Assembly (NCBI GenBank): GCA_944325835.1
Contig: CALVBO010000005.1
Location: forward strand, 62,001-126,000
Source of the DNA: Candidatus Gastranaerophilales bacterium
Lineage (GTDB): Bacteria > Cyanobacteriota > Vampirovibrionia > Gastranaerophilales > Gastranaerophilaceae
Direction of reading: 5' to 3'
Length of the DNA stretch: 64,000 nt
This document shows positions 1-7,387 of the stretch, piece by piece (positions within the stretch are counted from its first letter, which is position 1; the number at the start of each line of letters is the position of its first letter). A model generated the notes under the pieces. The model was given only the letters and a program-made list of their open reading frames with translations. It was not told the DNA's origin and made no database searches. A program made the position numbers and the translations under genes.

Positions 1-148
1 AATTTTCAATGAATTGGGCGATTTCCGTTTTCATCTTTTCTATAGCGGAAGAAATGTTTAATTTCTGATAAATAATCGCAAGTATTACAAGTAAGACAAT
101 GAAGTTAAACGTGTTGCTGCGAACAATTAAATCCCAGAATTCAGCCAT
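1..148 (-). CDS. atpF: ATP synthase F0 subunit b (N-terminal part, runs off the window)
   Basis: Only the first 49 codons are present; the gene continues beyond base 1. The translation starts MAEFWDLIVRSNTFNF and continues into a hydrophobic stretch (about residues 13-27), as expected for the single N-terminal membrane anchor of subunit b, which forms the peripheral stalk linking F0 to F1. The ATG at 148 overlaps the end of the upstream b' gene by 8 bases, so translational coupling is likely. Two consecutive b-type genes (b' then b) are characteristic of Cyanobacteria and relatives. Function is inferred from position and the membrane anchor, as the diagnostic C-terminus is outside the window. 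Confidence 0.88.
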   Translation of the reverse strand, partial: MAEFWDLIVRSNTFNFIVLLVILAIIYQKLNISSAIEKMKTEIAQFIEN

Positions 149-569
149 TGAAACCTCCTTGTAAAACTTTATTTACAATTGTTTGTGCCAGATTTTCAAC
201 GTGCGAATTCAGAATATTTTTAGCGTCAGCTTCTGAACGCAGAAGATCCTCTTTAAGTATTCCGACTTTTTCGTTTGATTTTGTTTTTGCATCGGCTACT
301 TTGTTTTTGTAATCTTCGTTGGCTTCATTTGTCTTATCAACCATCATTTTACGGGATTGCTTTGCGGTTTCCGCCAGACGGTTTTCTTTATCTTTTGTAA
401 TTTCTTCAGCTTCATGACGTGCTTGTCTTGAGTGTTCATAGTTATCATGTACAATATTTTCTCTTTCGTCAATGACTGTCGTCAGCGGCTTATAAAATAT
501 TGCATTCATAATATACATGAACACAAGAAAGCTTACAATTGATACTAAAAATGTTGCGTTGAATTCCAT
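141..569 (-). CDS. atpF': ATP synthase F0 subunit b' (second peripheral-stalk subunit)
   Basis: A 142-residue protein with one N-terminal membrane segment (about residues 6-25), the conserved post-membrane motif YKPLTTVIDERE, and a long charged, alanine/lysine/glutamate-rich helix to the C-terminus, the hallmark of b-type stalk subunits. With the adjacent b gene it would form the heterodimeric b/b' peripheral stalk found in photosynthetic and cyanobacteria-related lineages. It lies between atpE and atpF in an operon read on the minus strand. The gap to atpE (570-635) holds a GC-rich inverted sequence unusual for this AT-rich operon. Confidence 0.93.
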   Translation of the reverse strand: MEFNATFLVSIVSFLVFMYIMNAIFYKPLTTVIDERENIVHDNYEHSRQARHEAEEITKDKENRLAETAKQSRKMMVDKTNEANEDYKNKVADAKTKSNEKVGILKEDLLRSEADAKNILNSHVENLAQTIVNKVLQGGFNG

Positions 570-591
570 TTTTTCCTCTTATATTTGCAAA

Positions 592-635
592 AATTGAGAG
601 CAGCCCCCGTGAAGGAGGGTTTGCGGCTGAGCCAC
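592..635 (-). repeat. GC-rich stop-adjacent element after atpE
   Basis: Read on the minus strand, the sequence directly after the atpE stop codon is GTGGCTCAGCCGC, followed by a CCCTCC/GGGGG-type inverted sequence. It resembles the CCGGCTCAGCCG element after infA (33945-33958) and the CGTCAGCCGG elements after several other genes here. It could fold into a small hairpin between atpE and the b' gene. Whether it stabilises the mRNA or terminates partly cannot be told; there is no U-run. Confidence 0.45.
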
Positions 636-881
636 TTATTTACCCAACAGCTGCATTGCAACAACGAATGCATACAGTGCGCAAGCTTCTGATAATGCTG
701 CACCGAGCAGGAAGAAACCGAATGCTTTGCCGGCAACTTCAGGCTGGCGTGAAACTGCATCCATCAAACCTTTTGTAGCAAAACCAATACCTAATCCGGC
801 ACCGATTGCACCGAAACCGATTGCTAAACCTGCACCTAAGTGTGCCATGCTCAATCCTAGATTCATTACTTGTTCTTCCAT
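636..881 (-). CDS. atpE: ATP synthase F0 subunit c (proton-type rotor ring)
   Basis: An 81-residue, two-helix hairpin protein. The glycine-rich helix 1 (GAIGAGLGIGFA), the polar loop SRQPE and the ion-binding glutamate in helix 2 (ALSEACALY, about residue 65) identify subunit c. Compared with Na+-binding c subunits such as Ilyobacter, the helix-1 glutamine is isoleucine and the residue after the glutamate is alanine, not serine/threonine. I infer an H+-binding ring. This matters because a Na+ pump (oadGAB) is encoded just downstream on the other strand. A clear Shine-Dalgarno (AAGGAG) precedes the ATG. Confidence 0.96.
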   Translation of the reverse strand: MEEQVMNLGLSMAHLGAGLAIGFGAIGAGLGIGFATKGLMDAVSRQPEVAGKAFGFFLLGAALSEACALYAFVVAMQLLGK

Positions 882-957
882 GATTTTTTCTCCTTTTGAT
901 TATTAAGTTATTCGTTACTTTTTATGTTGAGCCAATTATGGCTGTCGACTCCCTCGA

Positions 958-1656
958 CTAATGTTGTTCACTTGTTGCGGACGAAATATATGCAATCGTC
1001 AGCATCATAAATACTGTTGCCTGAATGAATGCAACCAGAATTTCAAAAAACATAACCGGCAGCGGCGCAAGATAAGCGCATGCTCCCAGAACCAGTGTTA
1101 CCAGAATTTCTCCTGCAAATACATTCGCAAAAAGACGGATTGCAAGGCTTAAAGGTCTTGTAACCATCTCTAAAAGCTCAACAAGCATCATTACAATACC
1201 GACAAATGAAAATTCATGCAGCAGGAATTTTCCTTTTTTCGCGATAATTCCGGCAGAAACATAGTAAACTAAAACTATTATTGCCAGAGCTGCGGTTAAG
1301 TTGATATCGTTTGTCGGGGATGCAAGTTCGCCCTGTTGGAGGTGAATTATTCTGAGCGGTAACTGTCCCATTAAATTTGCAAATAAAATAAACAAAAATA
1401 ATGACGCAACGAGCGGAACATGTTTCCTTGAGCCCTGCGGCATCATGGTATCCATTGTTCCCCAGAAAAATTTCAGAATATTTTCGCAAACAGCCTGAAA
1501 CCTGCCCGGTACAAGGCTCAGGTGTCTTGTTGCAAAGAAGGCGACTAGAATTAACACGCCCATTGCAAACCACATTGTGAAAATGGTGTCTAAATTGAAG
1601 GTGAAACTATTGTCTGCCAACGTTTTTGTCCATATCCAGTGGGTCATTTCACTCAT
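958..1656 (-). CDS. atpB: ATP synthase F0 subunit a (proton channel)
   Basis: A 232-residue polytopic membrane protein. The helix containing the essential arginine (SLAIRLFANVFAGEILV) and the C-terminal segment EILVAFIQATVFMMLTIAYI are typical of subunit a, which forms the half-channels beside the c-ring. The frame is open further upstream to 1827, but the ATG at 1656 is chosen because it has a good Shine-Dalgarno (GAGGGAG), matches the usual N-terminus (MTHWIW) and avoids overlap with birA and its promoter. It is the first gene of the atp operon in this window, followed by c, b' and b. Confidence 0.95.
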   Translation of the reverse strand: MSEMTHWIWTKTLADNSFTFNLDTIFTMWFAMGVLILVAFFATRHLSLVPGRFQAVCENILKFFWGTMDTMMPQGSRKHVPLVASLFLFILFANLMGQLPLRIIHLQQGELASPTNDINLTAALAIIVLVYYVSAGIIAKKGKFLLHEFSFVGIVMMLVELLEMVTRPLSLAIRLFANVFAGEILVTLVLGACAYLAPLPVMFFEILVAFIQATVFMMLTIAYISSATSEQH

Positions 1657-1680
1657 AATTTTCTCCCTCTTACAAATTTT

Positions 1681-1708
1681 ATTGTACAACCTAAAAAAAA
1701 AATCGCAA
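1681..1708 (-). promoter_or_regulatory. Putative promoter of the atp operon
   Basis: On the minus strand a TTGCGA -35 (1703-1708) and a TACAAT -10 (1681-1686) are separated by 16 bases and lie upstream of the Shine-Dalgarno and ATG of atpB at 1656. Divergent from the birA promoter in the same 80-base gap. Sequence match only. Confidence 0.5.
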
Positions 1709-1722
1709 ATATTTTTTTGTTT

Positions 1723-1738
1723 GATATAAAATAAAAAT
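1723..1738 (+). promoter_or_regulatory. Putative extended -10 promoter of birA, almost leaderless
   Basis: TGATATAAA gives an extended -10 (TATAAA at 1725-1730) ending 8 bases before the birA ATG, with no Shine-Dalgarno in between. Transcription would start at or within 1-2 bases of the start codon, suggesting a leaderless mRNA. Confidence 0.45.
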
Positions 1739-2464
1739 ATGAAAGATAATTTGAGAGAGATTTTTTTAGAAAATATTGATTCTACTAATCTCTGGGCTAA
1801 AACTAATATTGAGGAATTGGAGGACAAAACAATTGTCTTTGCAGGGGCGCAAACTCAAGGACGGGGCAGGTTACAGCGTAAATGGGTTGATCTTGGCAAA
1901 GGAAATTTATTTATGTCCATAGTCCTTAAACCCGATAAAAACTATGAACACTACGCAAATCTCACCCAGTACCTCTCTGTTACGCTTTGTAAAACTCTTG
2001 AAGAATATGGCATTAAACCCGAAATAAAATGGCCGAATGATGTCTTAGTAAATGGCAAAAAAATCGCGGGAATTCTTGCAGAAACCTCTGTTAAAGGTAC
2101 AAAATTTAAAGGTTTGGTGTTAGGCATCGGGGTTAATCTTAATGCGCAGGAAAAAGATTTCTCTAAAATTGACAAAAAAGTTACATCTTTAAACCTTGAA
2201 GTCGGGGAAACTATTGATATGGTTGAGTTTAAGAATAAACTTGTAACTAGCTTTTTTAAGGATTATAATCAATTTCTGGAAGAAGGTTTTAAATTTATAA
2301 AGAGAGATTATCTGGCACTGGCAAATTTTCTTGATAAAGAACTTTGCGTTGCTTTGATAAATGAAACAAAGACAGGTGTCGCCTCAGGTATTACTGATAA
2401 AGGCGAACTTATTCTTACAAATAACGGCAATGAATTTATTCTGAACATAGGAGATATATTATGA
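1739..2464 (+). CDS. birA: Biotin--[acetyl-CoA-carboxylase/decarboxylase] ligase (monofunctional BirA)
   Basis: A 241-residue biotin protein ligase, which activates biotin with ATP and transfers it to a lysine of biotin carrier domains. Visible motifs are the biotinyl-AMP loop GRGRLQRKW (residues 41-49) and the substrate-binding segment KWPNDVLVNGKKIAGIL (about 98-113). The N-terminal DNA-binding winged helix of E. coli BirA is absent, so no repressor role is expected. The gene starts the cluster birA-oadG-oadA-oadB and overlaps oadG by 4 bases. Its obvious substrate is the biotin lysine of OadA two genes downstream, although other carboxylases elsewhere may also be targets. Confidence 0.94.
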   Translation: MKDNLREIFLENIDSTNLWAKTNIEELEDKTIVFAGAQTQGRGRLQRKWVDLGKGNLFMSIVLKPDKNYEHYANLTQYLSVTLCKTLEEYGIKPEIKWPNDVLVNGKKIAGILAETSVKGTKFKGLVLGIGVNLNAQEKDFSKIDKKVTSLNLEVGETIDMVEFKNKLVTSFFKDYNQFLEEGFKFIKRDYLALANFLDKELCVALINETKTGVASGITDKGELILTNNGNEFILNIGDIL

Positions 2465-2697
2465 ATGAAAATGTAGTATTGGGAATTGAAATGCTGCTTA
2501 TCGGAATGGGGTTTGTACTTGCATTTCTTTGCATCCTGATTGCCGGAATGGCAACAATGTCAAAGGTAGTAGGGTACCTTAACAAAATTTTCCCTGAAGC
2601 AGTTGAAGAAGTTAAAAAAGTCGCTAAAAAGGCTGCGGAAGATGATTCTGTTATTGCGGCTGTAATCGCTGCTGTTTTAACTAAAAAAGGTGCCTGA
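2461..2697 (+). CDS. oadG: Oxaloacetate decarboxylase gamma subunit-like protein (OadG family)
   Basis: A 78-residue protein with one N-terminal membrane helix (about residues 8-32) followed by a short charged, alanine-rich tail (EAVEEVKKVAKKAAEDDS), the usual layout of sodium-pump decarboxylase gamma subunits that anchor and assemble the alpha and beta subunits. It overlaps birA by 4 bases (ATGA) and lies 63 bases before oadA. The family is poorly conserved, so the call leans on size, topology and position between birA and oadA. Confidence 0.85.
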   Translation: MNENVVLGIEMLLIGMGFVLAFLCILIAGMATMSKVVGYLNKIFPEAVEEVKKVAKKAAEDDSVIAAVIAAVLTKKGA

Positions 2698-2760
2698 AGT
2701 ACCTCCCGTATTAATCGTAAAAAGTAATGACTAATTTATAAAAGAAAAAGAGGGAAAAAC

Positions 2761-4560
2761 ATGTCAAAAAAATTAATTAAAGTTATGGACACATCTTTCA
2801 GAGATGGTTTTCAGTCTGTCTATGGCGCGAGAGTATTCGTAGACGACTTTATTCCTGCACTTCAATCCGCAGTTGCTGCAGGTATTAAACATTTTGAAGT
2901 CGCAGGCGGTGCAAGATTTCAATCGCCGATTTTTTATTGCAATGAAAACGCTTTTGAAACTATGGATAAAATCAGAGCCGCAGTCGGACCGGATATTAAT
3001 TTGCAATCTTTAGCACGCGGTGTTAACGTTGTAGGACTTGATTCTCAGCCTAGAGATATCATCAATCTTCACGCTAAAATGTTCAAAAAACACGGCGTTA
3101 CAACTATCAGAAACTTTGACGCGTTGAATGATGTAAACAACTTAATTTATTCAGGTCAATGTATTGTTGATAACGGTTTGAAACACGAAGTTACAATTAC
3201 AATGATGGAACTTCCTATCGGCTGCACAGGCGCACATGACGTTGCATTCTATGAAAGAGTTTTACGCTCAATCTTAGATGCCGGCATTCCGTTCAATAGC
3301 CTTGCATTCAAAGATGCATCCGGAACTTCTTCTCCTAGAAAAGTTTACGAAACGATTAAGAGAACACGCGAAATCCTCGGTGCAGATGCTCATATCAGAT
3401 TCCACTCACACGAAACAGCAGGAACCGGTTTGGCTGCATATCTCGCTGCTCTTGAAGGCGGTGCTGACGGTATTGACCTTTCTATGAAACCGGTTTCCGG
3501 CGGTACTGCTCAACCTGATATCGTTTCTATGTGGCATGCTCTTAAAGGTACTGAATTTGATCTCGGTATTGATATTGAAAAAATTCTCGAAACAGAAGAA
3601 ATCTTTAAAGATTGCATGAAAGATTACTTCTTACCGCCGGAAGCTTTATCAGTTAACCCTATGATTATCCAGTCACCGTTACCTGGAGGGGCTTTGACTG
3701 CTAACACTCAAATGATGAGAGATAACGGCGTTATGGATAAATACCCTGAAGTTGTTGCTGCTATGAAAGAAGTCGTTGAACGCGGCGGTTTCGCAACTTC
3801 TGTAACTCCGGTTTCACAATTCTATTTCCAACAGGCATTTAACAACGTAATGTTCGGCAAATGGAACAAAATCGCAGAAGGTTACGGTAAAATGGTTCTC
3901 GGCTATTTCGGTAAAACTCCTTGCGAACCGGATCCGGAAATCGTTAAAATCGCGGAAGAACAATTGAAATTACAACCAACGACAGAAAAAGTTGTTGACC
4001 TGAACGATAAAGATGAAACAAAAGGTATTAAAGCTGCAACAAAAATGTTAGAAGATGCAGGATTACCGGTTAATGATGAAAATATCTTTATCGCTGCCGC
4101 TTGTAAAGAAAAAGGTATTTTATTCCTTGAAGGCAAAGGCACAATCGGCGTTAGAAAATGCGAAGCCGCTTCTAAAGATTCTGCACCGTGCGCTGCTGAA
4201 TCAAAAGACGGCGGTTACACAGTTTCTGTTAACGGTAAAAAATATGCTGTTAAAGTTGAAGGTGATAAAGCCGTTGTTAACGGTAAAACCTATGACATTA
4301 ACGTTAAATCCGGAATTGATACAGCTTCTGCCGCAGGTACAGGCGAAGGAACTCCTGTTAAAACCGGTTTACCTGGCAACGTGTTGAGAGTTCTTGTTGA
4401 AGAGGGCGATCTGGTTGAAGAAGGCGATGTAATAGCAGTTATCGAAGCTATGAAAATGGAAACAGAAGTTAAGACAACTGTTGCAGGTACCGTTAAATCC
4501 GTAGAAATTGAACCGGGGGATAAAGTTCTGCCGGGTCAAGTGTTGGCAACAGTAGGCTAG
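2761..4560 (+). CDS. oadA: Oxaloacetate decarboxylase alpha subunit (biotin carboxyltransferase)
   Basis: A 599-residue protein with the carboxyltransferase TIM barrel at the N-terminus (DTSFRDGFQS, residues 9-18; metal-binding HSHETAG, about 216-222), a conserved second domain to about residue 420, a linker, and a C-terminal biotinyl domain with the lysine in EAMKMETEV (K565). It moves CO2 from oxaloacetate to biotin before OadB decarboxylates the carboxybiotin. It resembles pyruvate carboxylase subunit B too, but the flanking oadG and oadB point to the Na+-translocating decarboxylase. A Shine-Dalgarno (GAGGG) precedes the ATG. Confidence 0.94.
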   Translation: MSKKLIKVMDTSFRDGFQSVYGARVFVDDFIPALQSAVAAGIKHFEVAGGARFQSPIFYCNENAFETMDKIRAAVGPDINLQSLARGVNVVGLDSQPRDIINLHAKMFKKHGVTTIRNFDALNDVNNLIYSGQCIVDNGLKHEVTITMMELPIGCTGAHDVAFYERVLRSILDAGIPFNSLAFKDASGTSSPRKVYETIKRTREILGADAHIRFHSHETAGTGLAAYLAALEGGADGIDLSMKPVSGGTAQPDIVSMWHALKGTEFDLGIDIEKILETEEIFKDCMKDYFLPPEALSVNPMIIQSPLPGGALTANTQMMRDNGVMDKYPEVVAAMKEVVERGGFATSVTPVSQFYFQQAFNNVMFGKWNKIAEGYGKMVLGYFGKTPCEPDPEIVKIAEEQLKLQPTTEKVVDLNDKDETKGIKAATKMLEDAGLPVNDENIFIAAACKEKGILFLEGKGTIGVRKCEAASKDSAPCAAESKDGGYTVSVNGKKYAVKVEGDKAVVNGKTYDINVKSGIDTASAAGTGEGTPVKTGLPGNVLRVLVEEGDLVEEGDVIAVIEAMKMETEVKTTVAGTVKSVEIEPGDKVLPGQVLATVG

Positions 4561-4571
4561 GAGGTTAAAAG

Positions 4572-5777
4572 ATGAATTTAGTTGAAAGTTTAGAAAAACT
4601 TTGGATGTCAACGGGTATTGCAAATTTTGTTTTGCCTGCGGATCCAAACATAACTAACGGATTTGAACAGTTCCTCCACCAGTTCGGTTCTCCTATTATG
4701 CTGCTGGTGTGCCTGTTCTTGATGTGGCTCGGTATTAAAAAACAATATGAGCCGCTGCTGCTGGTTCCTATTGCATTCGGCGGTTTCTTGTCAAACATTC
4801 CGGTTGCAGATATGGCAGGCCCTCAAGGGTTTCTCGGAATTGTTTATGAAGCAGGTATTCATAAAGGTTTATTTCCGTTAATTATCTTTATGGGTGTTGG
4901 TGCAATGACAGATTTCGGCCCGCTAATTGCCAACCCTAAAACGGCATTGCTGGGCGGTGCCGCGCAATTCGGTATTTTTGGTGCATTGCTTTTAGCACTG
5001 TGCGTATTTGGCTTCACGCTTCCGCAATCCGGTGCAATCGGTATTATCGGTGGTGCTGACGGCCCTACTTCAATTTATGTAACAACAAAACTTGCTCCGG
5101 AATTACTGGGGGCAATTGCTGTTGCCGCATATTCATATATGGCGCTGGTTCCTGTTATTCAACCGCCTATTATGAAATTGCTCACAACTGAAGAAGAAAG
5201 AAAAATTCAAATGGAACAATTGAGAAACGTTACAAAACGTGAAAAAATTGTTTTCCCAATTGTTGTTCTTTCACTTTGTATAATCTTCCTACCTGATGCG
5301 TGCCCGCTAATCGGTGCGTTGACATTCGGTAACTTATGTAAAGAATGCGGCGTTGTTGAAAGACTTTCTGATACAATGCAAAACGCTTTGATTAATATTG
5401 TTACAATATTCTTAGGACTTTCTGTTGGTTCAAAACTTTCAGCAGAACAATTCCTTACAACTCAAACATTGTTTATCCTGATATTGGGTGTAACAGCATT
5501 TGCACTGGCAACTGCCGGCGGTGTTGTCTTTGCAAAAGTAATGAATTTCTTCACTAAATTGAGTGATAAGTTTACCGGCAAGACCAGCCCTCTAATCAAC
5601 CCTTTGATAGGTTCCGCAGGTGTTTCGGCAGTACCTATGGCAGCGCGTGTTTCAAATAAAGTAGGCTTAGAGGCAAACCCTCAAAACTTCCTCTTGATGC
5701 ACGCAATGGGGCCAAACGTAGCGGGTGTTATCGGCTCCGCCGTTGCGGCAGGCATTCTGCTGGCTCTTTGCACATAA
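4572..5777 (+). CDS. oadB: Na+-translocating oxaloacetate decarboxylase beta subunit
   Basis: A 401-residue polytopic membrane protein that couples carboxybiotin decarboxylation to Na+ export. The motif [10 protein letters not shown] carries the functional aspartate (D203 of Klebsiella OadB). The segment [17 protein letters not shown] reproduces the spacing of the known residues N373, G377, S382 and R389. It follows oadA by 11 bases with an AGGAGG Shine-Dalgarno (4558-4563), so the two are co-translated. A strong hairpin with a T-run at 5812-5845 ends the operon. Confidence 0.95.
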   Translation: MNLVESLEKLWMSTGIANFVLPADPNITNGFEQFLHQFGSPIMLLVCLFLMWLGIKKQYEPLLLVPIAFGGFLSNIPVADMAGPQGFLGIVYEAGIHKGLFPLIIFMGVGAMTDFGPLIANPKTALLGGAAQFGIFGALLLALCVFGFTLPQSGAIGIIGGADGPTSIYVTTKLAPELLGAIAVAAYSYMALVPVIQPPIMKLLTTEEERKIQMEQLRNVTKREKIVFPIVVLSLCIIFLPDACPLIGALTFGNLCKECGVVERLSDTMQNALINIVTIFLGLSVGSKLSAEQFLTTQTLFILILGVTAFALATAGGVVFAKVMNFFTKLSDKFTGKTSPLINPLIGSAGVSAVPMAARVSNKVGLEANPQNFLLMHAMGPNVAGVIGSAVAAGILLALCT

Positions 5778-5811
5778 TAGACAAAGAATATATAAAACAA
5801 CAAATAAAACA

Positions 5812-5845
5812 AAAAAGCTCCGGTTTGGAAAAACCGGAGCTTTTT
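5812..5845. terminator. Bidirectional intrinsic terminator, oadB / lipase pseudogene
   Basis: Stem GCTCCGGTTT / AAACCGGAGC with a GGAA loop, A-run on the left and T-run on the right, so it works in both directions. The same stem core (GCTCCGG/CCGGAGC) recurs at 7356 and 8878 with different loops, marking the borders of the duplicated cassette. Confidence 0.9.
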
Positions 5846-5846
5846 G

Positions 5847-6865
5847 CTACTTCTCGATAAAGACATGGTTTCCGTTGATAGTAACCCACCTTCCGTCGTC
5901 GGAATCAGTCGAATTTGCGGCAAATCTTTTTTATCCGGTAAGCCAATAGATTGAAGCTGTCCCATGATTTCGAATTCATTTTTCATAAACTCGTCGGCAC
6001 TCATTTTAGCGATTTCTTCTTTCGTATAAATTTTTTTAGAACCGGTATTAGGGTTAACGAAATTGTCGTAGTCAGGTTTTTGTTCTTTAAATTGCCCGTT
6101 TCTTAACTGTTGCAAAATTTGCGGCTCGTATTTGAGGTAATCCTCATTAGACATATTTGCAATGTCTTCACGCGTGAAGGTTTTTTCTGCGTAAAGTTGG
6201 AATGGGCTATTATTTTTGCTTGATATAAATTTAGGCTCAATTTCTACAGCATCATCAAGGGAACTCATATTTTCAATTTTATGTGCTGGTATATGAGGAT
6301 TATATTGGTGACCGACTTCATAAATTTTGTCAGGATGTAATTCCGTATTAGTAACAAAACTTCTTCCGGGATGTTTTGTATAGCTTGAATTAAAAACGGG
6401 GTCATTTATATTACCATAATTAATTATGTTTAAATCTTTTGTATTGTAAATACCTGTGTTTTTTAAAATATCGTTAGTTCCGTAAGCATTAAATGTGACC
6501 GCAGAACAACCGTTTTCAGCCGAAACTAATTGTGCTAAACTACCGCCAAGCGAATGCCCTGTAACTGTAATATTTGCATTGGGATATGCGTGCCTAATTT
6601 GTTGATAGACTTCATTGGCATTTTTATACTGTTTTGGTAGTTCCTTGAGGTACATTCGTCTATCGCTCCCCCAAAAATCTCTTGCGCTATCAGTTCCCCT
6701 ATAGCTAATGGCGATATCATTGCCTTTTTTATAAATAGTTGATTGGAAGCCGTTGTCAGCGCTATAAGAGGTTATCTCTTTCTAATCTGTTGGAAGTACA
6801 AACTTCCCATTTTTGTATGTGTGTCCTGATAAAATCATTAAGTCTTTATGAAGTTTTTTATCCAT
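5847..6865 (-). pseudogene. Class-3 lipase-like pseudogene (amber nonsense codon plus 3' frameshift)
   Basis: Homologous over its full length to the intact gene at 7388-8416. Starting at the ATG at 6865 it reads MDKKLHKDLMILSG, then hits TAG at codon 28 (6782-6784) where the intact copy has tryptophan (PNNW). The frame continues in register through the nucleophile elbow GHSLGG and the candidate aspartate (NINDPVF). Near the 3' end one T is missing from the TTTT run found in the intact copy (about 5912-5916), so the frame misses the normal stop at 5847 and runs through the terminator into antisense oadB. An internal ATG (6655) leaves a 324-codon open frame, but it lacks the N-terminal strands. 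Confidence 0.85.
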
Positions 6866-6895
6866 AGTGTTTATTCCTTATATTTATGTTTGTAA

Positions 6896-6907
6896 TACAA
6901 TAGTTGT
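6896..6907 (+). promoter_or_regulatory. Putative leaderless promoter of the first small membrane protein
   Basis: TACAAT (6896-6901) followed by exactly 6 bases and the ATG at 6908, with no Shine-Dalgarno. The paralogue at 8454 has TATTTT, 6 bases, ATG. The shared spacing suggests transcription begins at the start codon. Confidence 0.4.
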
Positions 6908-7270
6908 ATGAAAAATCCCTGCAAATCATATACATTAAATATTATGTCGTTAATTTCTTTAATATGTTTTATATATTATGGCAAAGATTTGATAAGTATG
7001 TTTGTATCCCCGAGTGGTGGCGAATGGGATATTATTGGATTCATATATATTCCAGCCAGTTTTATTTTTCTTGGCTGGCTGATAGTCAGTTTACTTCTGG
7101 AACATGCTTTTTATAAATCAAATCCCCAATCTTTTGCGTTAAATTTTCCATACGAAAAAATACCTTTGAAAATAATATATTATCCATTATTTTATCTGGG
7201 TTTGATATACGGTTCCTTTTGGGGGCTATTTACGATAATAGCAATGCCCGCAATGTTTTTATTCAAATAA
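6908..7270 (+). CDS. Small hydrophobic membrane protein, partner of lipase cassette 1
   Basis: A 120-residue protein with three or four hydrophobic segments (about residues 12-30, 42-66, 88-118). I do not recognise a known family. It is a paralogue of the protein at 8454-8792: both begin with CKSY-LN and share NFP-EKIPLK followed by YY--FYLGLI near the C-terminus, while the rest differs. It is transcribed divergently from the lipase-like gene. The conserved pairing and co-divergence raise the possibility of an immunity or chaperone partner for the lipase, but nothing in the sequence proves it. Here its lipase partner is broken while it stays intact. Confidence 0.75.
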   Translation: MKNPCKSYTLNIMSLISLICFIYYGKDLISMFVSPSGGEWDIIGFIYIPASFIFLGWLIVSLLLEHAFYKSNPQSFALNFPYEKIPLKIIYYPLFYLGLIYGSFWGLFTIIAMPAMFLFK

Positions 7271-7355
7271 CATAGCAGTCCTCCTTTATATAGGCGGACA
7301 ATGAATAATGAAACAGGTGAGAATATTGTACTAAATTTGTAGTAATTTGTCAAAT

Positions 7356-7385
7356 AAAAAAGCTCCGGATTTTTCCGGAGCATTG
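7356..7385. terminator. Intrinsic terminator between the cassettes
   Basis: Stem GCTCCGGA / TCCGGAGC with TTTT loop, preceded by an A-run that acts as the T-run for the minus-strand lipase gene ending at 7388. Same core as the terminators at 5812 and 8878. Confidence 0.85.
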
Positions 7386-7387
7386 TG

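Noticed and set aside
636-881. Na+-specific ATP synthase suggested by the neighbouring Na+ pump
   Set aside because: The c subunit lacks the Gln and Ser/Thr ligands of Na+-type rings.
1657-1827. Longer N-terminus for ATP synthase subunit a
   Set aside because: The frame is open to 1827 but lacks a ribosome site there and would overlap birA and both promoters; ATG 1656 has GAGGGAG.
5681-5846. C-terminal extension of the first lipase copy into oadB
   Set aside because: It arises only from a one-base loss in a T-run, reads antisense through the terminator and into oadB, and has no counterpart in the intact copy.
6782-6784. TAG as a recoded sense codon (stop reassignment)
   Set aside because: TAG is used as a normal stop by several genes here (for example atpB and oadA), so a nonsense mutation is simpler.
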